64,000 nucleotides of DNA from contig FCOH02000006.1 in the NCBI GenBank assembly GCA_001544595.2, forward strand, positions 62,001 through 126,000, written 5' to 3'. The notes beneath the pieces were generated by a model that was not told the DNA's origin, searched no databases, and saw nothing but the letters and a program-made list of their open reading frames with translations. The DNA comes from Caballeronia peredens. Its GTDB lineage: Bacteria; Pseudomonadota; Gammaproteobacteria; Burkholderiales; Burkholderiaceae. A program made the translations under genes and the position numbers. The stretch's first letter is position 1; the number at the start of each line of letters is the position of its first letter. Positions 41,350 to 50,004 of the stretch are shown here, one piece after another.

Positions 41350-41523
41350 TCAGGCGTCGATTTCGCACGCGCGCATGCGCCGTTCGAGTTCGCCGATATC
41401 CGCGCACGTCGAAAGATACCGATCGCGCCGGCCATACTCCGCACGTTCCAGCAACAGTCCGGTCAGGCAGATCAGATGCGGCAACAAAACGTCCTTCGTC
41501 ATGTTAATAAGGATTCCCAACAT
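41350..41523 (-). CDS. DUF3563 family small protein
   Basis: A 57-residue protein encoded on the minus strand from ATG 41523 to TGA 41350. It reads MLGILINMTKDVLLPHLICL and then carries the DUF3563 signature ERAEYGRRDRYLSTCADIGE and LERRMRACEID. This small family is typical of Burkholderiaceae and is of unknown function. It is likely soluble apart from the first 25 hydrophobic residues. It is the first gene before the alpha/beta hydrolase on this strand. Confidence 0.85.
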   Translation of the reverse strand: MLGILINMTKDVLLPHLICLTGLLLERAEYGRRDRYLSTCADIGELERRMRACEIDA

Positions 41524-42005
41524 GATTCACTCCACTATCGGCTACAGTCGTTCAATGAAATTGCCGGCTGAGCGATCGTGTGAGGATTGATGATCGGGGG
41601 TCGCTGAGGCGGCGGTGACGGCTTTTAATGCAGCCACCGTGCCAGCTTTACGAAAGCCTTATGCAGCAATGCCCGGCGCGAGTTCGCCCGTTCCCGGCGA
41701 CACAAGATGTCGGGCACGAACCGACGCTTTCAACACCGAAAGACGGCAAACGACAAACACCCGATTTGCCGTGCGGACGCGAATCCATGCCTTTCTAACC
41801 GGGCAAACCCCGAAATAATTCCCGCGGCGCAGGATCAAGCTTTCCTGTCGTATTGCCGTAAACACCCTTGACATGCGCGCAAATCCCGTTTTCAGCCGCC
41901 TGACCGTTGAATGGCCGCTTGGGAAGGGCGCGATAAGATACGGCAGCGTTCGGAATTCGGGCCCGGCCTGCGTCATTTGCAGCGCTCTTTCGGAGATAAA
42001 ACGGC
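41524..42005. other. Intergenic region upstream of the hybrid kinase
   Basis: About 480 bp between the divergent DUF3563 and hybrid-kinase genes. Only short frames with no coding bias are seen. It presumably holds both promoters; I recognise no operator. Confidence 0.5.
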
Positions 42006-45000
42006 GTGCTCAGTCGCCATTCGCTCACATTCAGGATGACGGTGTTCATCGTCGCCGTCTGCGTGCTCCTCATCGGCACCGATGTGTGGCGCAGCATTGC
42101 TGCGCGCCGCGTGCAGCTCGGCGAGATGACGACTGCGGCATCCAACCTCGCACGCGCGATGGCGCAACACGCCAACGACACCTTCAAGGAAGCGGATACG
42201 ACGCTCATCGGCATGGTGGACCGCGTCGAACAGGAAGGTACGTCGCCGGAGTCGCTGGCGCGCGTGCATCGCTCGCTGGTCTCGCGTGTAGAACAGTTGC
42301 CGCAGTTGAACGGCCTCTTCATCTACGACAAGACCGGCGCTTGGATCGTCAATTCGCAGCCGCAGCTCGACCAGCGCTTCAACAACTCGGACCGCGAATA
42401 CTTCGAATATCACCGCACGCACACCGATCAGGGGCCCCATATCGGACCGCCGGTGCGGAGCCGTTCAACGGGCAAGTGGATCGTGCCCGTGTCGCGCCGC
42501 ATCGATGCCCCCGACGGCAGCTTCGCAGGCGTCGCGCTCGCGACCATCGACGTCAGCTTTTTCTCGCGCTTCTACGACAGCCTCGACCTCGGGCAGGCGG
42601 GCGCGGCCGCCCTAGTGCTGAACTCAGGCGTGATGGTCGTGCGCCGCCCGTTCGAAGACCGCTTCGTGGGCAAGAACGTAATCGATACGACGCTCTTTCG
42701 CTCGCATCTAGAACAAGGCCGTTCAGGCGTCTTTACGACGACGTCGTCGCAGGACGGCGTCACGCGTCTCAACAGCTTCCGCGAGCTGCAGGACTATCCG
42801 CTGTTCGTCGCGGCGGCGCTCTCACGCGACGAAATCATCGCGCCGTGGTGGCGCGACACGCTGTGGCACGCAGCCGTCACCGGCATGCTGGCGCTGGTGC
42901 TGGCACTGTTCGGCTCGACGCTCGTGCGCCAGATCACCGCGCGAACGCGGATCGAACAGGAACTCGCCCGCAGCCTCGCGACGACCCGCACGGTGCTCGA
43001 CACCGCGATCAACCCGATCATCACCGTGGACGAACGCGGCGCGATCCGTTCGTTCAACTCGGCCGGCGAACGCGTGTTCGGCTACGCGGCGAGCGAGATC
43101 ATCGGCCAAAACATTCGCATGCTGGTGCCGCCGGCGTTTCTGGATACGTATAACGAATACATAATGCAATTCAAGGGCACGACCGGCATGCCGACGGCCG
43201 AGTGCGAACTCGCAGGCATGCGCAAGAACGGTACGTCGTTTCCGGCGCATGTCTCGACGGGCGCCATGCATCTGGATGGCGCTTTGCATTTTGTATCCGT
43301 AATTACGGATATTTCCCGGCAGAAAAAAGAGCGAAGCGAGCTGGCCGACGCGCGCGATCAGTTGCTGCTTGCCGCCGACATCGCCGAACTGGGCGTCTGG
43401 TCGTGGGATATCGCCACGGGCAAGCTGCACTGGAACGCGCGCATGTTCGAGATCTACCAATATTCGCCGGCGTTGCTCGGTAACGGCCTGCACATCGAAC
43501 ACTGGCGACAGCGCATCCATCCCGACGATCTCGCGGCAACGGAGGCAAGCCTGTGCGCCGTGACCGACGGCGAGACCGAAGAACTGCCGCCGTTTCGCAT
43601 CGTTTTGCCGGACGGCACGACGCGACGCATCCAGAGCGGCTTGCGCACGCAGCGCGACGTGAACGGCAAGCCTTTTGCGATGACGGGCGTGAATTACGAC
43701 ATCACCGATCAATACGAGCTGGAATTTCATCTGCGTAATGCGAAGGAACAGGCCGACGCGGCGAGCGCGGCGAAGTCGTCGTTCCTCGCGAACATGAGCC
43801 ACGAAATCCGCACGCCGATGAACGCGGTGCTCGGCATGCTGCATCTCGTGCAACTGACGACGCTCAATCGCCGTCAGCAAGACTATGTGAGCAAGGCCGA
43901 GTCCGCCGCGAAATCCCTGTTGAACCTGCTCAACGACATCCTCGACTATTCGAAGATCGAAGCCGGCAAGCTGCAGCTCGACAGTCATCCGTTCCAGCCC
44001 GAGAAGCTGATGGAAGAACTGGGCGTCGTGCTCTCCGGCAATCAGGGCACGAAAGATGTCGAAGTGCTGTTCGATCTCGATCCCGCCTTGCCCGACGTGC
44101 TCATCGGCGACGGCTTCCGGCTTCAGCAAGTGCTCATCAATCTGGCGGGCAATGCGCTCAAGTTCACATCGGCCGGACAGATCGTGGTGAGCGTGCATCT
44201 GCTCGAAGCGTTGCGCGATGCACCGGCCGACGCGGTGCGCGTGCGCATCGCAGTGAGCGACAGCGGCATCGGTATCAGCGAGGCGCAACTCGAGCGCATC
44301 TTCGAAGGCTTCACGCAGGCAGAGGCTTCGACGTCGCGGCGTTACGGCGGCTCGGGCCTGGGGCTCGTGATCTGCAAGCGGCTGGTCACGATGATGGGCG
44401 GCCAGCTCGAAGTCAGCAGCCGTCTGGGCGAAGGCAGCCGCTTCTGGTTCGACGTTACGCTCGGCGTCGAAGAAAGCGGCAAATCCGCGTATGACGACGG
44501 TGCAATCCTGACGCATGGCGCGCGCGTCCTCATTGCAGACGACAACGCGATTGCGGGCGAAATCCTTTCGCGCACGGTGCGCTCGCTCGGCTGGCAGGCC
44601 GATGTCGTCACGAGCGGCATCGAAGCCGTGGAGCGCATCGGCGATGCCGCGCGCGGCGCCACGCCATACGACATCGCGTTGCTCGACTGGCGCATGCCCG
44701 GCCTCGACGGCTTGAACGCCGCGAAGCTCATCAGCACGATGAAGGGCCGCGTAGCCCCGCCGCTCGTGTTGCTCGTCACCGCGTTCGGACGCGAGGTGCT
44801 GAGAGAATCGCAGGAAGGCGGAGCCGCGCCGTTCGCCGGCTTCCTGACGAAGCCCGTGACGCCGAAGCAACTCGTCGCCGCGATTCGTGCCGCAATGCCG
44901 GGTGACCACGCCACGCATGCGCAGGCGCAGCCTCAATCGCAAACGCATGCCAGCGCGATGAAAACGCGGCGTCTCGCGGGACTCTCGTTGCTCGTCGTCG

Positions 45001-46001
45001 AAGACAACGCGCTCAATCGGCAAGTCGCGGAAGGATTGCTGCTCGCCGAGGGCGCAATCGTCACGCTGGCCGAAAGCGGACGCGAAGGCGTCGATCTGAT
45101 CGTGGCCGCGCAGGCACGCTTCGATGCCGTGCTCATGGACGTGCAAATGCCCGATCTCGACGGACTCGAAGCCACGCGCCTGATTCGCGCGGATAGCCGC
45201 TTCGCCGCGCTGCCGATCGTCGCGATGACGGCCAATGCATCGGGCGCGGATCGCGAAGACTGCATCGAGGCGGGCATGAACGATCATGTCGGCAAGCCGA
45301 TCGATGTCGAGCGGCTCGTCGCCGTGTTGCGTGCGCAAGCGGGACGCGCACCGATAGACGCGGATATGCGCGATGCGACCGAATCGGACGTGAGCGGCGC
45401 ATCGACGATCGAGCCGCGCGATTCGATCGTCGCGCGCTTCGGCGGCAATCTCGAGCTGATTCACAACGCGGTCGACGGCTTCGGCGCACAGACCGAGAAG
45501 CAACTCGCGCGTCTGGCCGCAAAGCTCGCGGCGCAGGACGCCAGGGGCGCCGCATCGATCGTTCATGCCGTCAAGGGCAGCGCGGGCACGGTGGGCGCAG
45601 CGGCGCTCGCCATGCTTGCAAGCCGGCTCGAACACGATCTCCTCGACAATGAAGACGACGCGCGCACGCTCGGCTCGGCCGCCGCGAAGCTGCCGCGCAT
45701 GCAGCAACTCCTTGCATCGAGCGTCGAAGAACTGACGCGCGAATTCGCTCGCGCGCCGGCCACGCCGGAGGTGACGACGCTCGCCCAGCCGATCGACGAT
45801 GACGACTGGCGCTCACGTCTCGCGACGATCGTCGCGTTGCTCGATGCATCGAATCTGCAAGCCATCGCCCTGTCGGAGAATCTGTCGCCGCATGCACCGA
45901 GCGGGCAGCGCGAGGACTTCGAGCATTTTCTCGCGCGTGTACGGGCACTCGATTTCGAGCGTGCATCGAAGATCGCGCGCGACATGCTGGAGCAAGCCTG
46001 A
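42006..46001 (+). CDS. Hybrid sensor histidine kinase with dCache, two PAS, two REC and HPt domains
   Basis: A 1331-residue BarA-type phosphorelay kinase starting at GTG 42006. Order: TM1 (about 10-28), periplasmic dCache sensor (about 35-280), TM2 (about 285-308), PAS (about 325-440), PAS (about 455-575), HisKA with His599 in SHEIRTPMN, HATPase to about 825 (RRYGGSGLGLVICKRLV), REC1 with Asp894 (LLDWRMPG), REC2 with Asp1045 (LMDVQMPD), and HPt with His1187 (IVHAVKGSAGTVG). All phosphorelay residues are present, so it can pass phosphate internally to a partner. A diguanylate cyclase response regulator starts one base after its stop and is the likely target. The periplasmic ligand is unknown. 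Confidence 0.93.
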   Translation: MLSRHSLTFRMTVFIVAVCVLLIGTDVWRSIAARRVQLGEMTTAASNLARAMAQHANDTFKEADTTLIGMVDRVEQEGTSPESLARVHRSLVSRVEQLPQLNGLFIYDKTGAWIVNSQPQLDQRFNNSDREYFEYHRTHTDQGPHIGPPVRSRSTGKWIVPVSRRIDAPDGSFAGVALATIDVSFFSRFYDSLDLGQAGAAALVLNSGVMVVRRPFEDRFVGKNVIDTTLFRSHLEQGRSGVFTTTSSQDGVTRLNSFRELQDYPLFVAAALSRDEIIAPWWRDTLWHAAVTGMLALVLALFGSTLVRQITARTRIEQELARSLATTRTVLDTAINPIITVDERGAIRSFNSAGERVFGYAASEIIGQNIRMLVPPAFLDTYNEYIMQFKGTTGMPTAECELAGMRKNGTSFPAHVSTGAMHLDGALHFVSVITDISRQKKERSELADARDQLLLAADIAELGVWSWDIATGKLHWNARMFEIYQYSPALLGNGLHIEHWRQRIHPDDLAATEASLCAVTDGETEELPPFRIVLPDGTTRRIQSGLRTQRDVNGKPFAMTGVNYDITDQYELEFHLRNAKEQADAASAAKSSFLANMSHEIRTPMNAVLGMLHLVQLTTLNRRQQDYVSKAESAAKSLLNLLNDILDYSKIEAGKLQLDSHPFQPEKLMEELGVVLSGNQGTKDVEVLFDLDPALPDVLIGDGFRLQQVLINLAGNALKFTSAGQIVVSVHLLEALRDAPADAVRVRIAVSDSGIGISEAQLERIFEGFTQAEASTSRRYGGSGLGLVICKRLVTMMGGQLEVSSRLGEGSRFWFDVTLGVEESGKSAYDDGAILTHGARVLIADDNAIAGEILSRTVRSLGWQADVVTSGIEAVERIGDAARGATPYDIALLDWRMPGLDGLNAAKLISTMKGRVAPPLVLLVTAFGREVLRESQEGGAAPFAGFLTKPVTPKQLVAAIRAAMPGDHATHAQAQPQSQTHASAMKTRRLAGLSLLVVEDNALNRQVAEGLLLAEGAIVTLAESGREGVDLIVAAQARFDAVLMDVQMPDLDGLEATRLIRADSRFAALPIVAMTANASGADREDCIEAGMNDHVGKPIDVERLVAVLRAQAGRAPIDADMRDATESDVSGASTIEPRDSIVARFGGNLELIHNAVDGFGAQTEKQLARLAAKLAAQDARGAASIVHAVKGSAGTVGAAALAMLASRLEHDLLDNEDDARTLGSAAAKLPRMQQLLASSVEELTREFARAPATPEVTTLAQPIDDDDWRSRLATIVALLDASNLQAIALSENLSPHAPSGQREDFEHFLARVRALDFERASKIARDMLEQA

Positions 46002-46002
46002 T

Positions 46003-46986
46003 ATGGAAGAACTTCTGCAGAGCTGGCTGCTTCATGCGAACCGTCGTCCGAAGCTGCTTATTGCCGACGATCAGCCCGTCAACATACGCGTGCTGTATGA
46101 GCTGTTGCGCCATGATTGCGACATCTTCATGGCGACGAGCGGCGCGCAAGCCATCGCGCTCTGTCAAAGCGAAGTGCCCGACCTGATCCTGCTCGACGTC
46201 GTGATGGACGATCTCGACGGACATGAAGTGTGCCGCCGCCTCAAGGCCGATCCGCTGACGAGCAACGTACCGGTGATCTTCATTACGTCGCAGGATCGCG
46301 AAGACGACGAGGTCAAGGCGCTCGAACTCGGTGCGGTCGATTTCATCACCAAGCCGATCAATCCGATCGTCACCAAGGCGCGCGTCCGCACGCATCTCAC
46401 GATCAAGTTTCAGGGCGATCTGCTGCGCGCGAGCGCGCTGCTCGACGGCTTGACGGGCGTGGCGAACCGCCGCAAATTCGACGAAGACCTGCAGGCGGAC
46501 TGGCGTCACGGAACGCGCGAGAGCGCACCGCTTGCGTTATTGATGGTGGACGTCGATTACTTCAAGCGCTTCAACGATCACTACGGCCATCAGGCCGGCG
46601 ATGCGTGCCTCAAAGCCATTGCCAAGGCATTGGCGGATTCGCTGCGCCGCCCGTATGACAAGATCGCGCGCTATGGCGGAGAAGAATTTGCGTGTCTCTT
46701 GCCGAAGACGGATCTCGCCGGCGCGCGATGCATCGCGCGACGCATGATCGATCATGTGCACGGGCTTGCTATCGAACATCTTTCATCGGACGTCGACACG
46801 CGCGTGACGATTTCGATTGGTGTGGCCGGCTTGCAGCCGTCACGCGACATCACGCCTGATGCGCTCGTGAAAGCCGCGGACGATGCTCTCTATCAGGCGA
46901 AGCGCGCGGGACGCGCGCGCTTCGCAGATTCGTCGTTGGACGATCAGGCACTGCGCGTGTCGCGCGCGAGTACGGGGAACGTATGA
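46003..46986 (+). CDS. Response regulator with REC and GGDEF domains (diguanylate cyclase)
   Basis: A 327-residue output protein. Receiver residues: Asp22-Asp23 in LLIADDQPVN, phospho-acceptor Asp65 in LILLDVVMDD, Lys117 in FITKPINP. The GGDEF domain has an intact active site GGEEF at 225-229 and an inhibitory I-site RPYD (Arg216, Asp219) five residues before it, so it should make c-di-GMP and be feedback-inhibited. The upstream hybrid kinase ends one base before its start, so it is probably phosphorylated by that kinase through its HPt. Its end overlaps the convergent dual-REC gene by 43 bp. Confidence 0.92.
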   Translation: MEELLQSWLLHANRRPKLLIADDQPVNIRVLYELLRHDCDIFMATSGAQAIALCQSEVPDLILLDVVMDDLDGHEVCRRLKADPLTSNVPVIFITSQDREDDEVKALELGAVDFITKPINPIVTKARVRTHLTIKFQGDLLRASALLDGLTGVANRRKFDEDLQADWRHGTRESAPLALLMVDVDYFKRFNDHYGHQAGDACLKAIAKALADSLRRPYDKIARYGGEEFACLLPKTDLAGARCIARRMIDHVHGLAIEHLSSDVDTRVTISIGVAGLQPSRDITPDALVKAADDALYQAKRAGRARFADSSLDDQALRVSRASTGNV

Positions 46987-47894
46987 ACGCTCGCGCCAGC
47001 CGGATTTTCCAGCGCGGCGCGAAGTGCCTCTTGCGCCTTGCGTGCCGTGGCCAGCGCGGCGCGCATCCGGGCCTGCAATACAGCAGGCCTCGCGGGCTTG
47101 CCGATGACATCCGCCGCGCCGGCATCGAGCGTTTGCTGTTCGGTATGAGCATCGCACGCGTCGGTGAGCACGACAATCGGCACGAGCGGATGCGCCGTGG
47201 CCAGATCACGCACGGTCTCAGCAAGCATGTGCGTTTCATCGGGCGAATTGCAGCAGCGCGAATCGAGCACGATGGCGCTCGGCCCGTTGCGCGCGGCGAG
47301 GCGCAGCGCAGCTTCGCGGTCCGCGGCCAGTTCGAGTGCGCCAATGGCTTCGAGTGCATCCCGTTGCGCGTGGGCGGTGTCGTCTGCCAGCATGCCGAGC
47401 AATCGGACGCCCGACGCTTTGGGCACGGGCGCGTTAAGGTCTTCATCGCGCGCGCGCGCCTGCATCTGCAGGACGCGGCTTTTCCAGCGAAGCTGACCGC
47501 GCACGCGCGCCTGCAAGCGAGGCGCGACGAGTGGCTTGATGACGTAATCGGCGGCGCCTATGCCGAATGCATCGACTTCGAGCGCAGGGGCGTCGTGACT
47601 CGTGACGAAGATGACCGGCACGCGCGCGAGCTTTGCATCGCTCTTGAGAATTTCGCAGACGTCGAAGCCCGTCATGTTGGGCAGATTCGCGTCGAGCAGG
47701 ATGAGGTCCGGTGTCGATTCGCGCGCCAGTGCAAGTGCGGACTCGCCGGTCGTGGCAAAACGCTGATCGGGGAACTCCGCAAGCATCTCGCCGATGATGC
47801 GGATCATCGCCGGATCGTCGTCCACGAGGAGCAAGCGCGGCTGATGGGGTGAAGTGATGTTCTGTGCCTTTTCCATGTTTTGACGAATATTCAT
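46944..47894 (-). CDS. Dual receiver-domain protein without an output domain
   Basis: A 316-residue protein with two REC domains. The first (about residues 18-130) has LLLVDDDPAM, phospho-acceptor Asp68 in LILLDANLP and Lys120 in DYVIKPLV. The second (about 160-285) has MLADDT, Asp211 in AIVLDSR, Thr244 and Lys266 in DVIGKPAR, so its acidic pocket also looks intact, though LDSRCCN is divergent. A basic linker joins them; there is no DNA-binding or enzymatic output. It is convergent with the diguanylate cyclase and probably acts as a phosphate sink or adaptor in that relay. A start at 47876 is possible. Confidence 0.88.
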   Translation of the reverse strand: MNIRQNMEKAQNITSPHQPRLLLVDDDPAMIRIIGEMLAEFPDQRFATTGESALALARESTPDLILLDANLPNMTGFDVCEILKSDAKLARVPVIFVTSHDAPALEVDAFGIGAADYVIKPLVAPRLQARVRGQLRWKSRVLQMQARARDEDLNAPVPKASGVRLLGMLADDTAHAQRDALEAIGALELAADREAALRLAARNGPSAIVLDSRCCNSPDETHMLAETVRDLATAHPLVPIVVLTDACDAHTEQQTLDAGAADVIGKPARPAVLQARMRAALATARKAQEALRAALENPAGASVHTFPVLARDTRSA

Positions 47895-48287
47895 CGGACG
47901 ATTTGCTTTTCATGAACTCTACGCCCGCGTTCCACGGCCCGCAAAGCTAATTTTTCATGTGTGTATTAATTATCTGATATTTCAGCGCCTGCCAATTTCA
48001 AATGTTCTGATACTTCCGGCGTCAAACATATTTGTAAGCGGATAAGTAAATCGTTCCGCTGCCGCAAAAGTTCGCAAAGCGTTGCGCAGCAAGGTTGCAT
48101 CGAAGTAAAGCACAGGCGTTCCTTAAATTTTCGAACGTGCGTGTCGCAAAAAATTCCTTGAATTTTTTAATCGAAATCCGCTGACCAATGCAAAGATTCA
48201 AAATCGGCTTATCGTTTGCGAGGCGTTTTACCTTGACGATTTCGGGCGCATACTGAGCCCTACACCTATAAAAGCTGAGAAAAAGCC
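47895..48287. other. AT-rich divergent leader between the dual-REC gene and the sigma-54 activator
   Basis: Nearly 400 bp, markedly AT-rich (runs such as TTTTTCATGTGTGTATTAATTA near 47951). It holds the promoters of both genes. No recognisable sigma-54 -24/-12 pair or gene is seen in it. Confidence 0.5.
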
Positions 48288-49661
48288 ATGTACGGGGAAA
48301 CTAGAACGCTCTATTACGCCGGGCGCACGGTGTCCGAGGACCTGTCCGAGCGCCTGCATGCGCGCGGCTGGACGATCGAGCGCATCGATCCGGCCAAGCC
48401 GCCGAAGTCCGCGAAGCACGGCAAGCGCGCCGCCGCGGGCATCGTCGATCTGACGAACCGCGGCTTCGCCAAGGAAACCGCGTTGCTGACCGAACTGCTC
48501 TCGACCTATCAGGTCGGCTGGGTCGCGACCGTCGATGTCGAGCACGTGGAAAGCCCGGAGATTTGCCGCCTGATTCGCGATTTCTGCTTCGATTACGTGA
48601 CGGTGCCCTCGACCGCCGACCGTATCGTCGACGCGGTCGGCCACGCATACGGCATGGTTTCGCTACACGACACCGCCTGCAACGATCCGCGCAAGGACGA
48701 TTGCAAGGAAGGCGGCATGGTGGGTTCGTGCGATGCGATGCAGGCCTTGTATCGTTCGATCCGCAAGGTCGCGATGACCGACGCACCTGTCTTTATTTCG
48801 GGTGAATCGGGCACCGGCAAGGAATTGACGGCGGTAGCGATTCACGAGCGTTCGGTGCGCCGCGAGCAGCCTTTCGTCGCGATCAACTGCGGCGCAATTC
48901 CCGCGCATCTGTTGCAATCGGAACTCTTCGGCTATGAGCGCGGCGCGTTCACCGGCGCGAATCAACGCAAGATCGGCCGCGTCGAAGCCGCCGATGGCGG
49001 CACCCTGTTCCTCGATGAAATCGGCGATCTGCCGCTCGAAAGTCAGGCGAGCCTCTTGCGCTTTCTGCAGGAGCGCAAGATCGAACGGTTGGGCGGACAG
49101 AATTCGACGCCTGTCGATGTGCGGATCATTTCGGCCACTCACGTCGACATGCAGTCCGCGATGATCGAAGGACGCTTTCGCGCCGACTTGTATCATCGCC
49201 TGTGCGTGTTGCAGATCGACGAGCCGCCCCTGCGTGTGCGCGGCAAGGATATCGAACTGCTTGCGAATCACATGCTCGAGCGCTTCAAGAAAGACGCGAG
49301 CCGTCGTTTGCGCGGCTTCTCTCCATGCGCGATCGCAGCGCTTCACAATTACGGCTGGCCCGGCAACGTGCGCGAATTGATCAACCGTGTGCGTCGCGCG
49401 ATCGTCATGTCGGAAGGGCGGCAAATTCTCGCGAGCGATCTCGAACTCGGCGAATATGCGGAGGCTGCGCCGCTGACGCTCGCGCAGGCGCGTGAGGCAG
49501 CCGAACGCCAGGCGATAGAAGTCGCGTTGCTGCGTCATCGCGGACGGCTTGGCGAAGCCGCGGATGAGCTGGGTATTTCTCGCGTTACGCTGTATCGAAT
49601 GCTGACGGCGTATGGCTTGCGGGTAAAGGCGGATCGTCCGCTCGAGGCGACGGGTGCCTGA
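48288..49661 (+). CDS. Sigma-54-dependent transcriptional activator, VpsR/BerB-like
   Basis: A 457-residue bacterial enhancer-binding protein. Residues 1-130 form a receiver-like domain without a clear phospho-acceptor (FDYVTVPSTADRIVDAVGHA), as in VpsR. The AAA+ core has Walker A GESGTGKE (172-179), the sigma-54 contact loop GAFTGA (219-224) and Walker B FLDEIGD (241-247). The C-terminal Fis-type HTH is near 425-447 (RLGEAADELGISRVTLYRML). In Burkholderia, BerB and in Vibrio, VpsR, are c-di-GMP-binding activators of biofilm exopolysaccharide genes. Its position beside a diguanylate cyclase module fits this reading; direct c-di-GMP binding is inferred. Confidence 0.88.
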   Translation: MYGETRTLYYAGRTVSEDLSERLHARGWTIERIDPAKPPKSAKHGKRAAAGIVDLTNRGFAKETALLTELLSTYQVGWVATVDVEHVESPEICRLIRDFCFDYVTVPSTADRIVDAVGHAYGMVSLHDTACNDPRKDDCKEGGMVGSCDAMQALYRSIRKVAMTDAPVFISGESGTGKELTAVAIHERSVRREQPFVAINCGAIPAHLLQSELFGYERGAFTGANQRKIGRVEAADGGTLFLDEIGDLPLESQASLLRFLQERKIERLGGQNSTPVDVRIISATHVDMQSAMIEGRFRADLYHRLCVLQIDEPPLRVRGKDIELLANHMLERFKKDASRRLRGFSPCAIAALHNYGWPGNVRELINRVRRAIVMSEGRQILASDLELGEYAEAAPLTLAQAREAAERQAIEVALLRHRGRLGEAADELGISRVTLYRMLTAYGLRVKADRPLEATGA

Positions 49662-50004
49662 CCGATTACGACTGATCGAGTCATCATTCGGTTAAGAAGG
49701 CATAAGGGAACCTTTCTCTTCCTTTTGCGCTCCAACACGCGCATCGACATCGATGCATCGTGAAATCCTGAAGCGGCATCGCACCGATCGCCTCGTCACG
49801 CATTTCCTCCTATAGCCCGCTGGCGTATTCTCGCGTCGCCAGAACGCGCGCTATGCAGTCTCATCGCACTCATATGCGGCCCGCCTGACATTCTCCGGCG
49901 CGCCGATGCCGCGCTTTTGCGCCATGTCGAGCCGTCGCATCGCACGATGAAATCGTCGCGTGCTTCTGTCGGCATGTTCAGCGAGCAACGTCTGGTTGTT
50001 GGTC
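49662..50004. other. Intergenic region upstream of the MATE gene
   Basis: About 340 bp with no supported gene, terminator or operator. The sigma-54 activator gene ends before it and the MATE gene follows on the same strand. Confidence 0.5.

Noticed and set aside
41659..41976. A 105-codon minus-strand frame upstream of the hybrid kinase
   Set aside because: Basic, unstructured translation without motifs or start signals.
42822..45707. A 961-codon open frame on the minus strand within the hybrid kinase gene
   Set aside because: Its protein is rich in His, Arg and Ala without domains, while the plus strand holds a complete kinase with catalytic motifs. Long antisense frames are usual opposite GC-rich coding sequence.
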